Assembly: GCA_042091375.1 (NCBI GenBank)
Contig: JBELHO010000001.1
Location: 124,001 to 188,000 of the forward strand
Length of the DNA stretch: 64,000 nucleotides
Direction: 5' to 3'
Source of the DNA: JBELHO01 sp042091375
GTDB taxonomy: Bacteria; Pseudomonadota; Gammaproteobacteria; Enterobacterales; Alteromonadaceae
The position numbers and the translations under genes were made by a program. The notes under the pieces are model-generated. The model saw nothing but the letters and a program-made list of their open reading frames with translations. It was not told where the DNA came from and did no database searches. Below are positions 18,525 through 27,333 of the stretch, piece after piece (position 1 is the first letter of the stretch; the number at the start of each line of letters is the position of its first letter).

Positions 18525-19283
18525 TTAATTATCATCCCGATGTTGACATGCAGGACATTGATCTTGTTTGGTTAATGTCAATTGTTGCCATTGATTGGAA
18601 AGCCCGTCATAAACATTTAGTTGATTGCACTGTGCAGATAATCCGACAATAATTTTGATTGCCTGCACAGCTTGCATACCCGCAACAACAGCCAGTACAG
18701 GTCCTAATACTCCCGTAGATTGACAATTTTCTATCGGCGCTTTGTTACTATCTGGAAATAAACATTGATAACAAGCACTGTTTTCTTGTCTTGGATCCAC
18801 TACCAGTTGTTGACCTTGAAACCCGGTTGCTGCGCCAAATATTATCGGTTTTTGCAATTGCATACACCAGCGATTAAGGGTATATCGCGTCGCTATATTG
18901 TCGGTACAGTCGATCACTAGGTCGACCTGTGCAATGTAGTATTGGCACAGTTCATCGTTGAGCATCTCATCAACAACTTCTATATTAACATCGCTATTTT
19001 GTTGTTGCAGTTTATCACTAGCACACTCGGCTTTGTTACTGCCGATATCTGCTTGATTAAATAACACTTGCCGTTGTAAGTTGCTCATCTCAACGTTGTC
19101 ACCGTCAGCAATGATCAATTTACCAATACCCGCAGCGGCTAAATACATACTGACGGGGTTACCTAAACCACCTAGGCCAACAATTAATACGGTTGCTTTA
19201 CTGAGCTTGAGTTGACCTTGTTCGCCAATGTTACTTAGCATAATTTGTCGACTGTAACGCAACTGTTCTCGATTGCTTAACAC
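18525..19283 (-). CDS. moeB: molybdopterin-synthase adenylyltransferase MoeB
   Basis: 252 residues, an E1-like ThiF/MoeB fold protein. It adenylates the C-terminal Gly-Gly of MoaD. The ATP-binding loop GLGGLGNP (~36-43) and DGDNVEMSNLQRQ (~60-72) are present. The structural zinc ligands appear as CYQC (~172-175) and CPAC near the C-terminus. ThiF is similar, but the location as last gene of the moa-mod operon favours MoeB. Its start overlaps the end of modC by 7 bases. Confidence 0.92.
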   Translation of the reverse strand: MLSNREQLRYSRQIMLSNIGEQGQLKLSKATVLIVGLGGLGNPVSMYLAAAGIGKLIIADGDNVEMSNLQRQVLFNQADIGSNKAECASDKLQQQNSDVNIEVVDEMLNDELCQYYIAQVDLVIDCTDNIATRYTLNRWCMQLQKPIIFGAATGFQGQQLVVDPRQENSACYQCLFPDSNKAPIENCQSTGVLGPVLAVVAGMQAVQAIKIIVGLSAQCNQLNVYDGLSNQWQQLTLTKQDQCPACQHRDDN

Positions 19284-20455
19284 TTAAACCTCACATGGGG
19301 TTGAACCGCACTTGCCTTGAATTGCATATATACCTTTTGTTGCTGCACAAGCTCGAGCTGTTGATATGAAAGTGACGAAATAGTAGCAAAAAATTGTTGT
19401 TGTCCACAGCATAATTCGACTAACACTTGATAGTTTTGCACTGTGATATTGGTAATTTCAGCTATGAGTTTATTGACGATGGAACTGTTTATCGGTTCGT
19501 CGAGACTGAGGCTAATGTCACTGGCAAAAATCACACAGCGCAAGGGTTGGCCAATGACTACTTGCTCGTTTATATCTTGCTGATTGAGGTGTTGTTGTGC
19601 AGCGTCGTTTGCTTGCGTATCAGTGCAGGGGAAATCTGTATTGACCCTATTGTCCAGTGTAAAAGCCATCTGGATAATTTGCTGATGATCAAGCTGTAAA
19701 GACAATAAACCATGCTCCTTATCAATAGCGTAAACCGGCAAGGATAAACTGGTTTGCTGCCTGATGATGGCTCGACTATTGAGTTGATGGATGATCTGAT
19801 GTACGTTGCCATAATGGTTTACTTTGCCATGGTCAATGGTCAATAGTTTATCAGCTAAGTATTGTAATTCTGGCAAGTGGTGGCTGACGTATAGCATAGG
19901 TAACTGTAATTGTTGATGGACTTTTTTGAGCACTAACAATAACGCTTGTTTATTTTTTTGATCTAAAGCACTTAACGGTTCGTCGAGTAATAGGAGTGTT
20001 GGCTCAGATAAAATAGCCCTAGCTAATGCTACACGTTGCTTTTCACCGGCAGACAGTTGTTTGACACTGCGCATGAGCAGCCCGCCAATAGCGGTTAACT
20101 CTATGATCTCTGTGAGTTTCAATACATTGTTTTTACTGCGCTTTACAGCAAACTTTAGGTTGTCATTAACGGTTAAGTGAGGAAACAAGCGCGCATCTTG
20201 GAAGACTAGGGATATGTGCCGATTTTCGGCTGCGACAAAGTGATTTCTATCACTATTCATTAATTCAACATCATTGATTTGCACTGTGCCAACACAGTGT
20301 TTATTCAGACCCGCTATAGTCCGTAATAAAGTGGTTTTGCCCGAGCCTGACGGACCAAAAATACCTGTGATACCGGTCAAGGCCAATTGCTGATTTATCA
20401 GCAAATTAAAATTGCGCTGATGGCACTGAATATTCAGCTTGAGTGTATGCTTCAT
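19277..20455 (-). CDS. modC: molybdate ABC transporter ATP-binding protein ModC
   Basis: 392 residues. The ATPase domain has Walker A GPSGSGKT (34-41), the signature LSAGEKQRVALARA and Walker B LLLLDEPLSALD, followed by the switch His in YVSHH. The C-terminal ~150 residues correspond to the TOBE/MOP region that binds molybdate and regulates transport. It is about 40 residues longer than E. coli ModC, with the extra length in the C-terminal half. It overlaps modB by one base. Confidence 0.94.
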   Translation of the reverse strand: MKHTLKLNIQCHQRNFNLLINQQLALTGITGIFGPSGSGKTTLLRTIAGLNKHCVGTVQINDVELMNSDRNHFVAAENRHISLVFQDARLFPHLTVNDNLKFAVKRSKNNVLKLTEIIELTAIGGLLMRSVKQLSAGEKQRVALARAILSEPTLLLLDEPLSALDQKNKQALLLVLKKVHQQLQLPMLYVSHHLPELQYLADKLLTIDHGKVNHYGNVHQIIHQLNSRAIIRQQTSLSLPVYAIDKEHGLLSLQLDHQQIIQMAFTLDNRVNTDFPCTDTQANDAAQQHLNQQDINEQVVIGQPLRCVIFASDISLSLDEPINSSIVNKLIAEITNITVQNYQVLVELCCGQQQFFATISSLSYQQLELVQQQKVYMQFKASAVQPHVRFKC

Positions 20456-21153
20456 CAGTGAGATCTACTTGCTGTATTGTTGACTGCAGAATAGCGGTTG
20501 AGCAAATAAATGAGCGACAGTAAGATCATTGCTGCTATTAACAACCCCGCCGCTAAAAAGTGTGCCTGTTGATAATTAAAGGCTTCAACATGATCAAAAA
20601 GTGCCATAGATAACACCCGTGTTTCTCCGGGGATATTACCGCCGATCATTAACACCACACCAAATTCGCCTACGGTATGGGCAAAAGCCAGTGAACAAGC
20701 GGTAATGAAGCTCCCTTTAGTCATGGGTAACACGATAAAAATAAAACGATCAAATGGCCCTGAATTCAATGTTGCCGCTGCTTCGAGTAATTCATCTCCC
20801 AATTGTTCAAATGCTTTTTGTAAGGGCTGAACCACAAACGGCAATGAATAGAGAATAGAGCCAATAACTATAGCGCTAAAACTAAAAGCGAGTTGCTGTC
20901 CGGTGACTTGCTGCCACAATTCTCCTGGCAATGATTGTGGTGAAAACGCCAGTAATAAATAAAACCCCAATACCGTTGGAGGTAAGATCAAAGGCAAAGC
21001 GACTAGCGCTTCAAAAAACACCTTAAACGAACTTTGCATTCGAGCTAATGACCACGCTAAAGGTGTGCCAATTAACACTAAAATTAGGGTGCTAACCCCC
21101 GCCATTTTCAGGGTAGTTAGCAGTGCTATGGTGTCAGGAGAAAAGTCATTCAT
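20455..21153 (-). CDS. modB: molybdate ABC transporter permease ModB
   Basis: 232 residues with five to six hydrophobic helices. The permease EAA-type loop appears as LEAAATLNSGPFDRFIFIVLP, and GEFGVVLMIGGNIPGETRVLS is a strongly conserved ModB segment. It forms the membrane channel for molybdate with ModC as motor and ModA as receptor. Its start overlaps the modA stop by four bases (ATGA). Confidence 0.95.
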   Translation of the reverse strand: MNDFSPDTIALLTTLKMAGVSTLILVLIGTPLAWSLARMQSSFKVFFEALVALPLILPPTVLGFYLLLAFSPQSLPGELWQQVTGQQLAFSFSAIVIGSILYSLPFVVQPLQKAFEQLGDELLEAAATLNSGPFDRFIFIVLPMTKGSFITACSLAFAHTVGEFGVVLMIGGNIPGETRVLSMALFDHVEAFNYQQAHFLAAGLLIAAMILLSLIYLLNRYSAVNNTASRSH

Positions 21154-22007
21154 CGTTGCTGCACCACAGAGCTGATAGGTTGGTAACCCAGTTGACTGAG
21201 TTGATTCTGACTGGTTTCGGTCAATAAAAAGTCGACAAATTGTTGCGCAATAGCCTGTTGTTTTGATGCCTTGAGAATAACTAATTGCTGAATAATTGGC
21301 GAGTATTGATCAGTTGGGATGTCGATGCCCAACAGGTTATTTTGCACCAATTGGCTTTTCGCAACAATGGCAAGCATATTGGCTTGGCTACGCGCCTGCT
21401 GAAAAGTTTGATTAATATTGATGCCAGTGATCAGGCGTTTTGACTGTTGTTGCCATAACCCGTTGTGTATTAACATTTGTTTAGCGGCTAGACCGTAGGG
21501 TGCTGTTTGAGTATTGGCAATAGCCAGTCGAGCCTTTGTTGTTAACAGACTGTTTAGGGCATTTTCTAAGGTCGGCAGAGGCTGTTGACTAGGCCATGCA
21601 GCCGACCAAAGTGCAATGTTGCCGACACTGTATGTTGTTAGACTCGATGCTATGGCTATGTTTTCGGCAACTAAGGTGCGCGGACGCAATGCATCAGCAG
21701 ACAAAAATAGGTCAAAAGGGGCACCGTGCATCAATTGCTGAAAAAGTAAACCACTCGCTCCACTGATCGCCTGTACTTCAATGTCATGTCGTTGGCTAAA
21801 ATTGGCAATAAGGGTAGACAAGGCCGGAGCAAAATTAGCAGCAACGGCAACCCGCAGCAGTGTTCGCGGTTGCTGATTGTGTTGTTTTGCCATGATTTGC
21901 TTGGCAGGCGAGTTGGCGTAAACGCTGCTGTTCACTAACAGCACCATAAATAGTAGCAAGGGGTTAAAGGGGAGATAATTGTTCAAGATAAAACCATTAC
22001 TTGCCAT
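21150..22007 (-). CDS. modA: molybdate-binding periplasmic protein ModA
   Basis: About 285 residues. A signal peptide (hydrophobic LLLFMVLLVNSSVYA) precedes the mature protein. The binding-protein signature VAVAANFAPALSTLIANF, then SGASGLLFQQLMHGAPFDLFLSAD, is typical of ModA. ATG 22007 lies one base after the moaE stop and gives a clean signal peptide; the longer frame to 22073 overlaps moaE and is rejected. It delivers molybdate (or tungstate) to ModBC. Confidence 0.93.
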   Translation of the reverse strand: MASNGFILNNYLPFNPLLLFMVLLVNSSVYANSPAKQIMAKQHNQQPRTLLRVAVAANFAPALSTLIANFSQRHDIEVQAISGASGLLFQQLMHGAPFDLFLSADALRPRTLVAENIAIASSLTTYSVGNIALWSAAWPSQQPLPTLENALNSLLTTKARLAIANTQTAPYGLAAKQMLIHNGLWQQQSKRLITGININQTFQQARSQANMLAIVAKSQLVQNNLLGIDIPTDQYSPIIQQLVILKASKQQAIAQQFVDFLLTETSQNQLSQLGYQPISSVVQQR

Positions 22008-22008
22008 T

Positions 22009-22506
22009 TTACTTGTCTGTCCACGCCATTGCTTGGTTTTCATCACTTTGTTTGGCAGCAAGCCACCTATCACCTGATGTGGTGCTCTCTTTTTTCCAAA
22101 ATGGAGCTTTAACTTTTAAAAAGTCCATAATAAATTGATTGGCAGCATAGGCGTCTTGGCGATGCAAAGCGGTGGTACCAACAAAGACAATTTGATCACC
22201 GACTTGTAATTTACCTACGCGATGAATGACTGAAACACGATGAATACGCCAGCGCAGTTTTGCTTGAGCAATAATATCTGTAATGGTTTTTTCGGTCATT
22301 CCAGGGTAATGCTCTATGGTTAGGCCAGTGACTTGGCTGTCTAAGTTGTTTTGTCTGACTCGACCACAAAATGTCACTGTCGCGCCATCTTGTTGATTTT
22401 GCTGCTCTAACCAGTTTATTTCGTCAGTTATAACAAAGTCATCTTGCTGAATATTCAACTTTATCTGTGATGTGTTAACGTCTTGCAGATCGACATTCTT
22501 ATTCAT
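22009..22506 (-). CDS. moaE: molybdopterin synthase catalytic subunit MoaE
   Basis: 165 residues. MoaE with MoaD converts cyclic pyranopterin monophosphate to molybdopterin. Recognisable segments are GATVTFCGRVRQNN, LTIEHYPGMTEK, HRVGKLQVGDQIVFVGTTALHRQDAY and the C-terminal catalytic-lysine region KAPFWKKE. It follows moaD directly without a gap and precedes modA by one base. Confidence 0.95.
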   Translation of the reverse strand: MNKNVDLQDVNTSQIKLNIQQDDFVITDEINWLEQQNQQDGATVTFCGRVRQNNLDSQVTGLTIEHYPGMTEKTITDIIAQAKLRWRIHRVSVIHRVGKLQVGDQIVFVGTTALHRQDAYAANQFIMDFLKVKAPFWKKESTTSGDRWLAAKQSDENQAMAWTDK

Positions 22507-22755
22507 TTACCCACCTGTCACTGGCGGAAATATCGCCACTTCATCACCATCGACAACAAGGTGCTCTTCGGTCACTATGTTGCTATTGATGGCGTATAGT
22601 AAGGTACTGTTGTTTAGGTAATTCTCCCAATCTGGATGGCTTGTGATCAGTTGCGCTTTTAAGTTACTGATACTATTTATGCTATCAGCTGGCAAAGATA
22701 ACTTATCACAATCAAGTTGCTCTCTCAGGGAAGCAAAAAATAGTATATCAATCAT
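22507..22755 (-). CDS. moaD: molybdopterin synthase sulfur carrier subunit MoaD
   Basis: 82 residues, a ubiquitin-like protein. It starts MIDILFFASLREQL and ends in PPVTGG, the Gly-Gly that is adenylated by MoeB and then thiocarboxylated. The open frame continues upstream to 22890, but that part overlaps moaC and is not family-like; ATG 22755 follows the moaC stop by one base with a GGAG-type ribosome site. Confidence 0.95.
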   Translation of the reverse strand: MIDILFFASLREQLDCDKLSLPADSINSISNLKAQLITSHPDWENYLNNSTLLYAINSNIVTEEHLVVDGDEVAIFPPVTGG

Positions 22756-22756
22756 T

Positions 22757-23299
22757 TTATCTGCTCCTTTTTTTAGTGTGAATTTGCTCTCGTTGTTCTG
22801 CCTGCCAAGCGCCTGATTTGCCGCCTTGTTTAGACAATACACGGATACCGTATATTTCCATACTCGGATCTGCGGCTTTACACATGTCAAACAAGGTCAA
22901 TAAGGCAACCGATACCGCGGTTAACGCTTCCATTTCGACCCCAGTTTGTCCTGCTAACTTACAAACACTGCTCACCTCGATAGTGTTTTTTTCTGGGGTT
23001 AGGGCAAAGTCGACTTGTACTTTGGTAAGCATTAATGGGTGACATAAAGGGATCAGCTCACTACACTTTTTTGCGGCTTGAATACCTGCAATGCGAGCTA
23101 CGGCAAAAATATCACCTTTTTTGTTTTCGCCACTACTGACCAGAGTCATTGCGTGATCAGACATGCGAATAAAGCCATGAGCAGAAGCCGTGCGCGAGGT
23201 GATGGCTTTGTTGGTGACATCAACCATATCGGCTTCGCCTTTGTCATTTACATGACTTAGGGTTACTTGAATATCATTGCTATTTACTATTTTGGCCAT
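22757..23299 (-). CDS. moaC: cyclic pyranopterin monophosphate synthase MoaC
   Basis: 180 residues. MoaC completes the first step of Moco synthesis after MoaA. Conserved elements are ADMVDVTNKAITSRTASA, AAKKCSELIPLCHPL (substrate-binding Cys/His), GVEMEALTAVSVALLTLFDMCKA and the C-terminal LSKQGGKSG. The final ~15 basic residues extend slightly beyond the usual end. Its ATG overlaps the moaB stop by one base. Confidence 0.96.
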   Translation of the reverse strand: MAKIVNSNDIQVTLSHVNDKGEADMVDVTNKAITSRTASAHGFIRMSDHAMTLVSSGENKKGDIFAVARIAGIQAAKKCSELIPLCHPLMLTKVQVDFALTPEKNTIEVSSVCKLAGQTGVEMEALTAVSVALLTLFDMCKAADPSMEIYGIRVLSKQGGKSGAWQAEQREQIHTKKRSR

Positions 23300-23847
23300 T
23301 AATTGCCGCTCCGACAGCTTTGATCCTTTGTTACCTTGAGATGAGTGACAAAATTACAGGGGCGATGGCTAGCGTCGAGTTGTTGTGCGATCAGTTTGTC
23401 CCATGCCGTTTTACAGGCATTGGTTGAGCCGGGTACAGAAAAAATAACGGTGTGATTGGCAAAACCAGCAAAAGCACGGGATTGAATAGTCGATGTACCA
23501 ATTTCAGCATAAGAAACATGGCGAAATAGTTCACCAAAGCCCTCTACGTCTTTGTCAAATAATACCCGCAAAGCTTCCGGAGTATTATCGCGTTGGGTGA
23601 AGCCTGTGCCTCCTGTGGTAATAATCGCATTGATGTTTTCATCGGCGATCCACTTTGAAACAATAGCGCGCAGTTGATAAATATCATCTCGGACAATTTG
23701 TTTCACCGCTAGCTGATGTCCCGAAGCGGTTAATCTGGCAACAAGTGCTTGGCCTGAGCTATCGCTTGCTTCATCTCGGGTATCTGAAACTGTTAATACC
23801 GCTATCGACAAAGGCACGAACTCTTTTATTGGTTGGGAGCTAGTCAT
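23299..23847 (-). CDS. moaB: molybdenum cofactor biosynthesis protein MoaB
   Basis: About 182 residues. MoaB/Mog-type proteins adenylate molybdopterin. The motif ITTGGTGFTQRDNTPEAL (~95-112) and IFSVPGSTNACKTAWDKLI are diagnostic. The start at 23847 (MTSSQPIKEF) is chosen; a longer frame to 23883 lies mostly inside mobA. It overlaps the end of mobA by 8 bases. Confidence 0.93.
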   Translation of the reverse strand: MTSSQPIKEFVPLSIAVLTVSDTRDEASDSSGQALVARLTASGHQLAVKQIVRDDIYQLRAIVSKWIADENINAIITTGGTGFTQRDNTPEALRVLFDKDVEGFGELFRHVSYAEIGTSTIQSRAFAGFANHTVIFSVPGSTNACKTAWDKLIAQQLDASHRPCNFVTHLKVTKDQSCRSGN

Positions 23848-24472
23848 AATTATTTGTTCTTCTGGTGAGTTGAGACTTGGCATATTGCCATTGTTCAGGT
23901 GTATTGGCGTTATAGAGGCTCTGATCTTTAGGGGCAGCTAACACTTGCGTTGGCATAGCGCTAAGCAAGGCGTTAATCGATGGTGCTTTACTGGTTTCCG
24001 CTTTATTTTTACTGGCGAATTCAGATGATATTAGCTGCTCAAAGTGTTGTGCAAAAAAACCTTCAACGAAAGCGTTAATTGGAAGATATAGCGGCAAAGG
24101 ATTGTGTTGATAATAACATGCCTTTGCCGTTAACTCGCCAACTTGTTTTAATTGCGCAAGACAGTTCGCCGTCATTAACGGTAAATCAATTGGCATGATC
24201 AATAAGGCGTTTGCTGGATGCTTTTTGATCACACTGTAAATACCACCTAAGGGCCCCATGTTGGGTATATGATCTGCTAAACCATGATTTTTACCGCTGA
24301 TCACCGTGTTGTTAATGTCGACTTGTTTAAGCAATTGTTGGCTAAAACTTAACATGCTCAACTCTTGGTTCGAGGTGCACACTGCTTTGGTGGTCAAAAA
24401 TGCTTTATCTTGGCCCATTCTGGAGGATCTCCCTCCAGCGAGAACAACACCAAGGCATGGCTGAAAAATCAT
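23840..24472 (-). CDS. mobA: molybdenum cofactor guanylyltransferase MobA
   Basis: 210 residues. MobA attaches GMP to Moco to form the MGD cofactor of DMSO-reductase family enzymes. The nucleotide-binding N-terminus LGVVLAGGRSSRMGQDKAFL is diagnostic, followed by MGPLGGIYSVI and the metal-binding MPIDLPLM. Its presence implies bis-MGD enzymes elsewhere in the genome. The spacing to moaA is three bases. Confidence 0.94.
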   Translation of the reverse strand: MIFQPCLGVVLAGGRSSRMGQDKAFLTTKAVCTSNQELSMLSFSQQLLKQVDINNTVISGKNHGLADHIPNMGPLGGIYSVIKKHPANALLIMPIDLPLMTANCLAQLKQVGELTAKACYYQHNPLPLYLPINAFVEGFFAQHFEQLISSEFASKNKAETSKAPSINALLSAMPTQVLAAPKDQSLYNANTPEQWQYAKSQLTRRTNNYD

Positions 24473-24475
24473 CTT

Positions 24476-25447
24476 TCAGCCCCCTAACATAGCTAAATTT
24501 GTGGTGGCACCAGTCATTTTATCATGTAAAAAATGGCTGGCTTTTTTGTCGTTAAGCAAAGCCTCAATTTGCGCTTTCAGCGGTGCTGAATCATCCGATT
24601 GTAAATTATCACGCACTGATAAGCCTTGATCGCCAAATAAACACAAGTGTAATTTTCCTAAAGAACTGACGCGCAAACGGTTACATGTTGCGCAAAAGTC
24701 TTTACTGTAAGGCATGATCAAGCCTATCTTTCCAAGGTACTCAGGATGGTAAAATTCTTCAGCTGGTCCGGCGGTCTTCTGGCGAATAATGGGCTGCCAG
24801 CCATCCGCTAATAAGCGGTTTTTAATACGTGAACCCTGTAGGTGTTGATTGTTAAAAAACACCGCATTATCGCCTGTTTGCATTAATTCAATAAAACGCA
24901 AAGTGACCGGGGTATCTTTAATAAAGTCGAGAAAACTTTGTATGTCATGACCATTGTATTCACGCATTAATACGGTATTGATTTTTATTGCTGTAGTGCC
25001 TTTGGCAAGAGCTAAATCTATACCTTTTAAAATATGAGGTAACTTGTTATGACCAGTGATCGCGTGAAATTGTCTTGGATCTAAACTATCGATACTGATG
25101 TTGAGGGAATCTAGTCCGGCATCTTGCCAATTTTGTATGTGCTCTGGCAGTTTATAGCCATTACTGGTCATTGCTAAGTGTTTTATTTTAGATGTGTTTT
25201 TACAACTTGCTAGAATTTCAGGTAAGTCTTTACGCAACGAAGGCTCGCCACCGGTTATGCGAATTTTTTGGGTGCCCATTTGGGCAAAAGCAGTGGCTAA
25301 ACGTCGAATTTCGGCGAGCGATAAAAATTGTCTATCATGGCTACATTGATATCCATTAGGAAGGCAATAATCACAGCGAAAATTACACACGTCAGTTATC
25401 GACAACCGCAAGTAATAAAACTTACGACCGAAATTATCAGTTAACAT
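24476..25447 (-). CDS. moaA: GTP 3',8-cyclase MoaA
   Basis: 323 residues, a radical-SAM enzyme with two 4Fe-4S clusters. It converts GTP to 3',8-cyclo-7,8-dihydro-GTP with MoaC. The SAM cluster motif is Cys21, Cys25 and Cys28 (CNFRCDYC), then RITGGEPSLRKDL. The second cluster uses CATC and a further Cys after SSLGKLHL. The protein ends in Gly-Gly as required for function. It is the first gene of the ten-gene moa-mod operon, behind a Moco riboswitch. Confidence 0.97.
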   Translation of the reverse strand: MLTDNFGRKFYYLRLSITDVCNFRCDYCLPNGYQCSHDRQFLSLAEIRRLATAFAQMGTQKIRITGGEPSLRKDLPEILASCKNTSKIKHLAMTSNGYKLPEHIQNWQDAGLDSLNISIDSLDPRQFHAITGHNKLPHILKGIDLALAKGTTAIKINTVLMREYNGHDIQSFLDFIKDTPVTLRFIELMQTGDNAVFFNNQHLQGSRIKNRLLADGWQPIIRQKTAGPAEEFYHPEYLGKIGLIMPYSKDFCATCNRLRVSSLGKLHLCLFGDQGLSVRDNLQSDDSAPLKAQIEALLNDKKASHFLHDKMTGATTNLAMLGG

Positions 25448-25448
25448 T

Positions 25449-25577
25449 TCACCTTTCCAAATGTCGGGAGGCTAAGGAGTTTCCAACTTAACCCTGGCGA
25501 TTATATCTATAATCACGGCTGAAACAGCATATTTGCGATCCATTGTAGAGACAAAGTTAGCGGTAGCAGCTCGGCGA
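25449..25577 (-). ncRNA. Moco (molybdenum cofactor) riboswitch in the moaA leader
   Basis: On the minus strand the leader contains GCCGTGA, a small hairpin GATTAT-AGAT-ATAATC, then CGCCAGGG. A GGTTAAG/CTTAGCC stem capped by a GNRA-type loop (G-GAAA-C) follows, then GCCTCCCG and TGGAAAGGTG directly before the moaA ATG. These blocks follow, in order, those of the remembered E. coli moaA Moco RNA. The last block contains the ribosome binding site AAGGTG, so ligand binding could control translation initiation. The 5' boundary (around CGCCGAGC) is approximate. Confidence 0.88.
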
Positions 25578-25623
25578 ATAATTTGAATTAATATACTAGC
25601 GCAAATACTGTGAATAACAAAAT

Positions 25624-25665
25624 AGTATAATCACTAAATTGATAAGCGCGATTGAGCACAATCAA
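25624..25665 (-). promoter_or_regulatory. candidate FNR-activated class II promoter for moaA
   Basis: The minus strand has TTGAT-TGTG-CTCAA at 25652-25665, nine of ten positions of the FNR consensus TTGAT-N4-ATCAA. A -10 box TATACT lies at 25624-25629. Its predicted transcription start (25617) puts the FNR centre at exactly -41.5, and no -35 match is present, as expected for class II activation. FNR activation of moa is known in E. coli; here it is inferred from the site geometry. Confidence 0.65.
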
Positions 25666-25807
25666 CTTACTATCTTTATAATATGATAAGTAATATTATA
25701 TTATCTTAGGCCTTGCTTAGAGTCTTTAACTTAGGCCTGAGACCCAGCAGTTCGTCGAAAATGGGATATTCGCTGGCAGCATAATATAGCCTAGATACTT
25801 TTTAGCA

Positions 25808-27055
25808 ATGGAATTACAGATGCGAGACAGTTGCGCCACAGCCAATTTATTATCATTTGAACAAGCCTTAAACACTATGCTTGCCTCAATAGATCCAATT
25901 TTGCAGTATCGCGTTGTAGCGTTAGATGCTGCCTTAGGTAGGGTGCTGGCTCAAGACGTTGTCAGCCCTATTGCGGTTCCTTCCTTTAGTAACTCGGCAA
26001 TGGATGGCTATGCTTTTGCTTTGAGTAGTGTTGCCGAGACATCTTGTCTTAAACTGGTAGGTAGTGCTATGGCTGGAAGCCCTTATGTTGGGCAATGCCA
26101 AGCCGGAGAGTGTGTACGCATCATGACTGGAGCCGAAATACCACCAGGGTGCGATACTGTAATGATGCAAGAAAATTGTCAAGTGGATGGTAATAAAGTT
26201 CGGTTATTAACGACGGTTAAACAGGGCGCTAATATTCGTTGCGCAGGTGAGGATATAACTTGCGCAAGCACAGTTTTTAAACGTGGTAGAAAGCTTTTAG
26301 CGGCAGATATCGGTGTGTTAGCATCACTTGGATTAACCGAGCTGACAGTTTATCGGCAGATCCGTGTGGCGGTTTTATCTACAGGTGATGAATTAAAAAA
26401 ATCATCTGAGGCGTTAACTGCTGGCGATATTTATGAGAGCAACAGTTACGTTATTAGTTGTATTTTACGACGTATGCATATTGAGGTCATTCCATTTGGT
26501 ATTATCAAAGATAATCAACAGTCAATAGAGCAAGCATTCACTGCCGCCGATAAAATTGCTGATGCAGTTATTTCAACAGGCGGTGTATCGGTTGGTGACG
26601 CCGATCACACCAAACCTGCATTAGCAAAATTAGGCGATATCGCTTTTTGGAAAGTAGCGATGAAACCAGGTAAACCTTTTGCTTTTGGTCGGTTAGCCAA
26701 TAGTTATTTTTTTGGCTTACCTGGAAATCCTGTATCAGCGTTAGTGACTACTCACCAACTGGTGGTGCCAGCATTATTGAAATTACAACATGCTAACGTT
26801 GAAAAGGCTCTGGTTTACCAAGTGAAAACAACGGTGCCATTGAAAAAAGCGATTGGCAGACAAGACTTCCAACGAGGTATATTGTCAGTGGACCAAGCCG
26901 GTCAATTACAGGTGTGTTCAACGGGAAGTCAAGGCTCAGGATTATTGACTAGCATCAGTAAGGCTAATTGTTATATTGTTTTAGCTGCTGAACAAGGCAA
27001 TGTATCTGCTGGTGATTTAGTATTAGTTCAACCATTTGACAACTACCTGCAGTAA
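25808..27055 (+). CDS. moeA: molybdopterin molybdenumtransferase MoeA
   Basis: 415 residues. MoeA inserts molybdate into adenylated molybdopterin. Diagnostic segments are VPSFSNSAMDGYAF (~56-69), MTGAEIPPGCDTVMMQE, VLSTGDEL, ISTGGVSVGDADHTKP and the FGLPGNPVSA motif near 305. It diverges from moaA, with the FNR-like site between them, but I could not place a convincing -10 box for moeA relative to that site. Start ATG 25808 is chosen; a second in-frame ATG four codons later is possible. Confidence 0.95.
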   Translation: MELQMRDSCATANLLSFEQALNTMLASIDPILQYRVVALDAALGRVLAQDVVSPIAVPSFSNSAMDGYAFALSSVAETSCLKLVGSAMAGSPYVGQCQAGECVRIMTGAEIPPGCDTVMMQENCQVDGNKVRLLTTVKQGANIRCAGEDITCASTVFKRGRKLLAADIGVLASLGLTELTVYRQIRVAVLSTGDELKKSSEALTAGDIYESNSYVISCILRRMHIEVIPFGIIKDNQQSIEQAFTAADKIADAVISTGGVSVGDADHTKPALAKLGDIAFWKVAMKPGKPFAFGRLANSYFFGLPGNPVSALVTTHQLVVPALLKLQHANVEKALVYQVKTTVPLKKAIGRQDFQRGILSVDQAGQLQVCSTGSQGSGLLTSISKANCYIVLAAEQGNVSAGDLVLVQPFDNYLQ

Positions 27056-27252
27056 ATACCATAACTGGTGCGTATAATATTATTAGTGCAATTCATAAGT
27101 TAATTCAAAAAATGCAATAACTGATACAACTGATATAACTAATACAGTAAAAACAGCACTCACTAATAACGCTATAACAGTATCGTTATTTACATTTATG
27201 ATGATGGTGTTAAGGTTGCATTTTTTGATAAATACTATATTATCTATTTTAA

Positions 27253-27268
27253 CTGTGTTTGTATACAG
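27253..27268 (+). promoter_or_regulatory. LexA (SOS) box upstream of yebG
   Basis: CTGTGTTTGTATACAG matches the LexA consensus CTGT-N8-ACAG in all eight invariant positions. It lies 66 bases before the yebG ATG, just downstream of a weak candidate promoter (TTGCAT, 16 bp, TATTAT at 27238-27243). LexA control of yebG is known in E. coli. Confidence 0.9.
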
Positions 27269-27333
27269 TGGTGGTGGCAGCCACATAGATTTTGAAAAGT
27301 GTGTAAAACAGAATGATTAATTAAGGGAAAACC

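Noticed and set aside
25681..25720. A moeA promoter controlled by the same FNR-like site
   Set aside because: Several AT-rich -10-like hexamers exist, but none gives the standard spacing from the site, so no choice is justified.
27110..27180. Repeated ACTGATA/CTAATACAG motifs upstream of yebG as a second SOS box
   Set aside because: The half-site spacing is wrong (10 instead of 8 bases) and only the box at 27253 fits the consensus.
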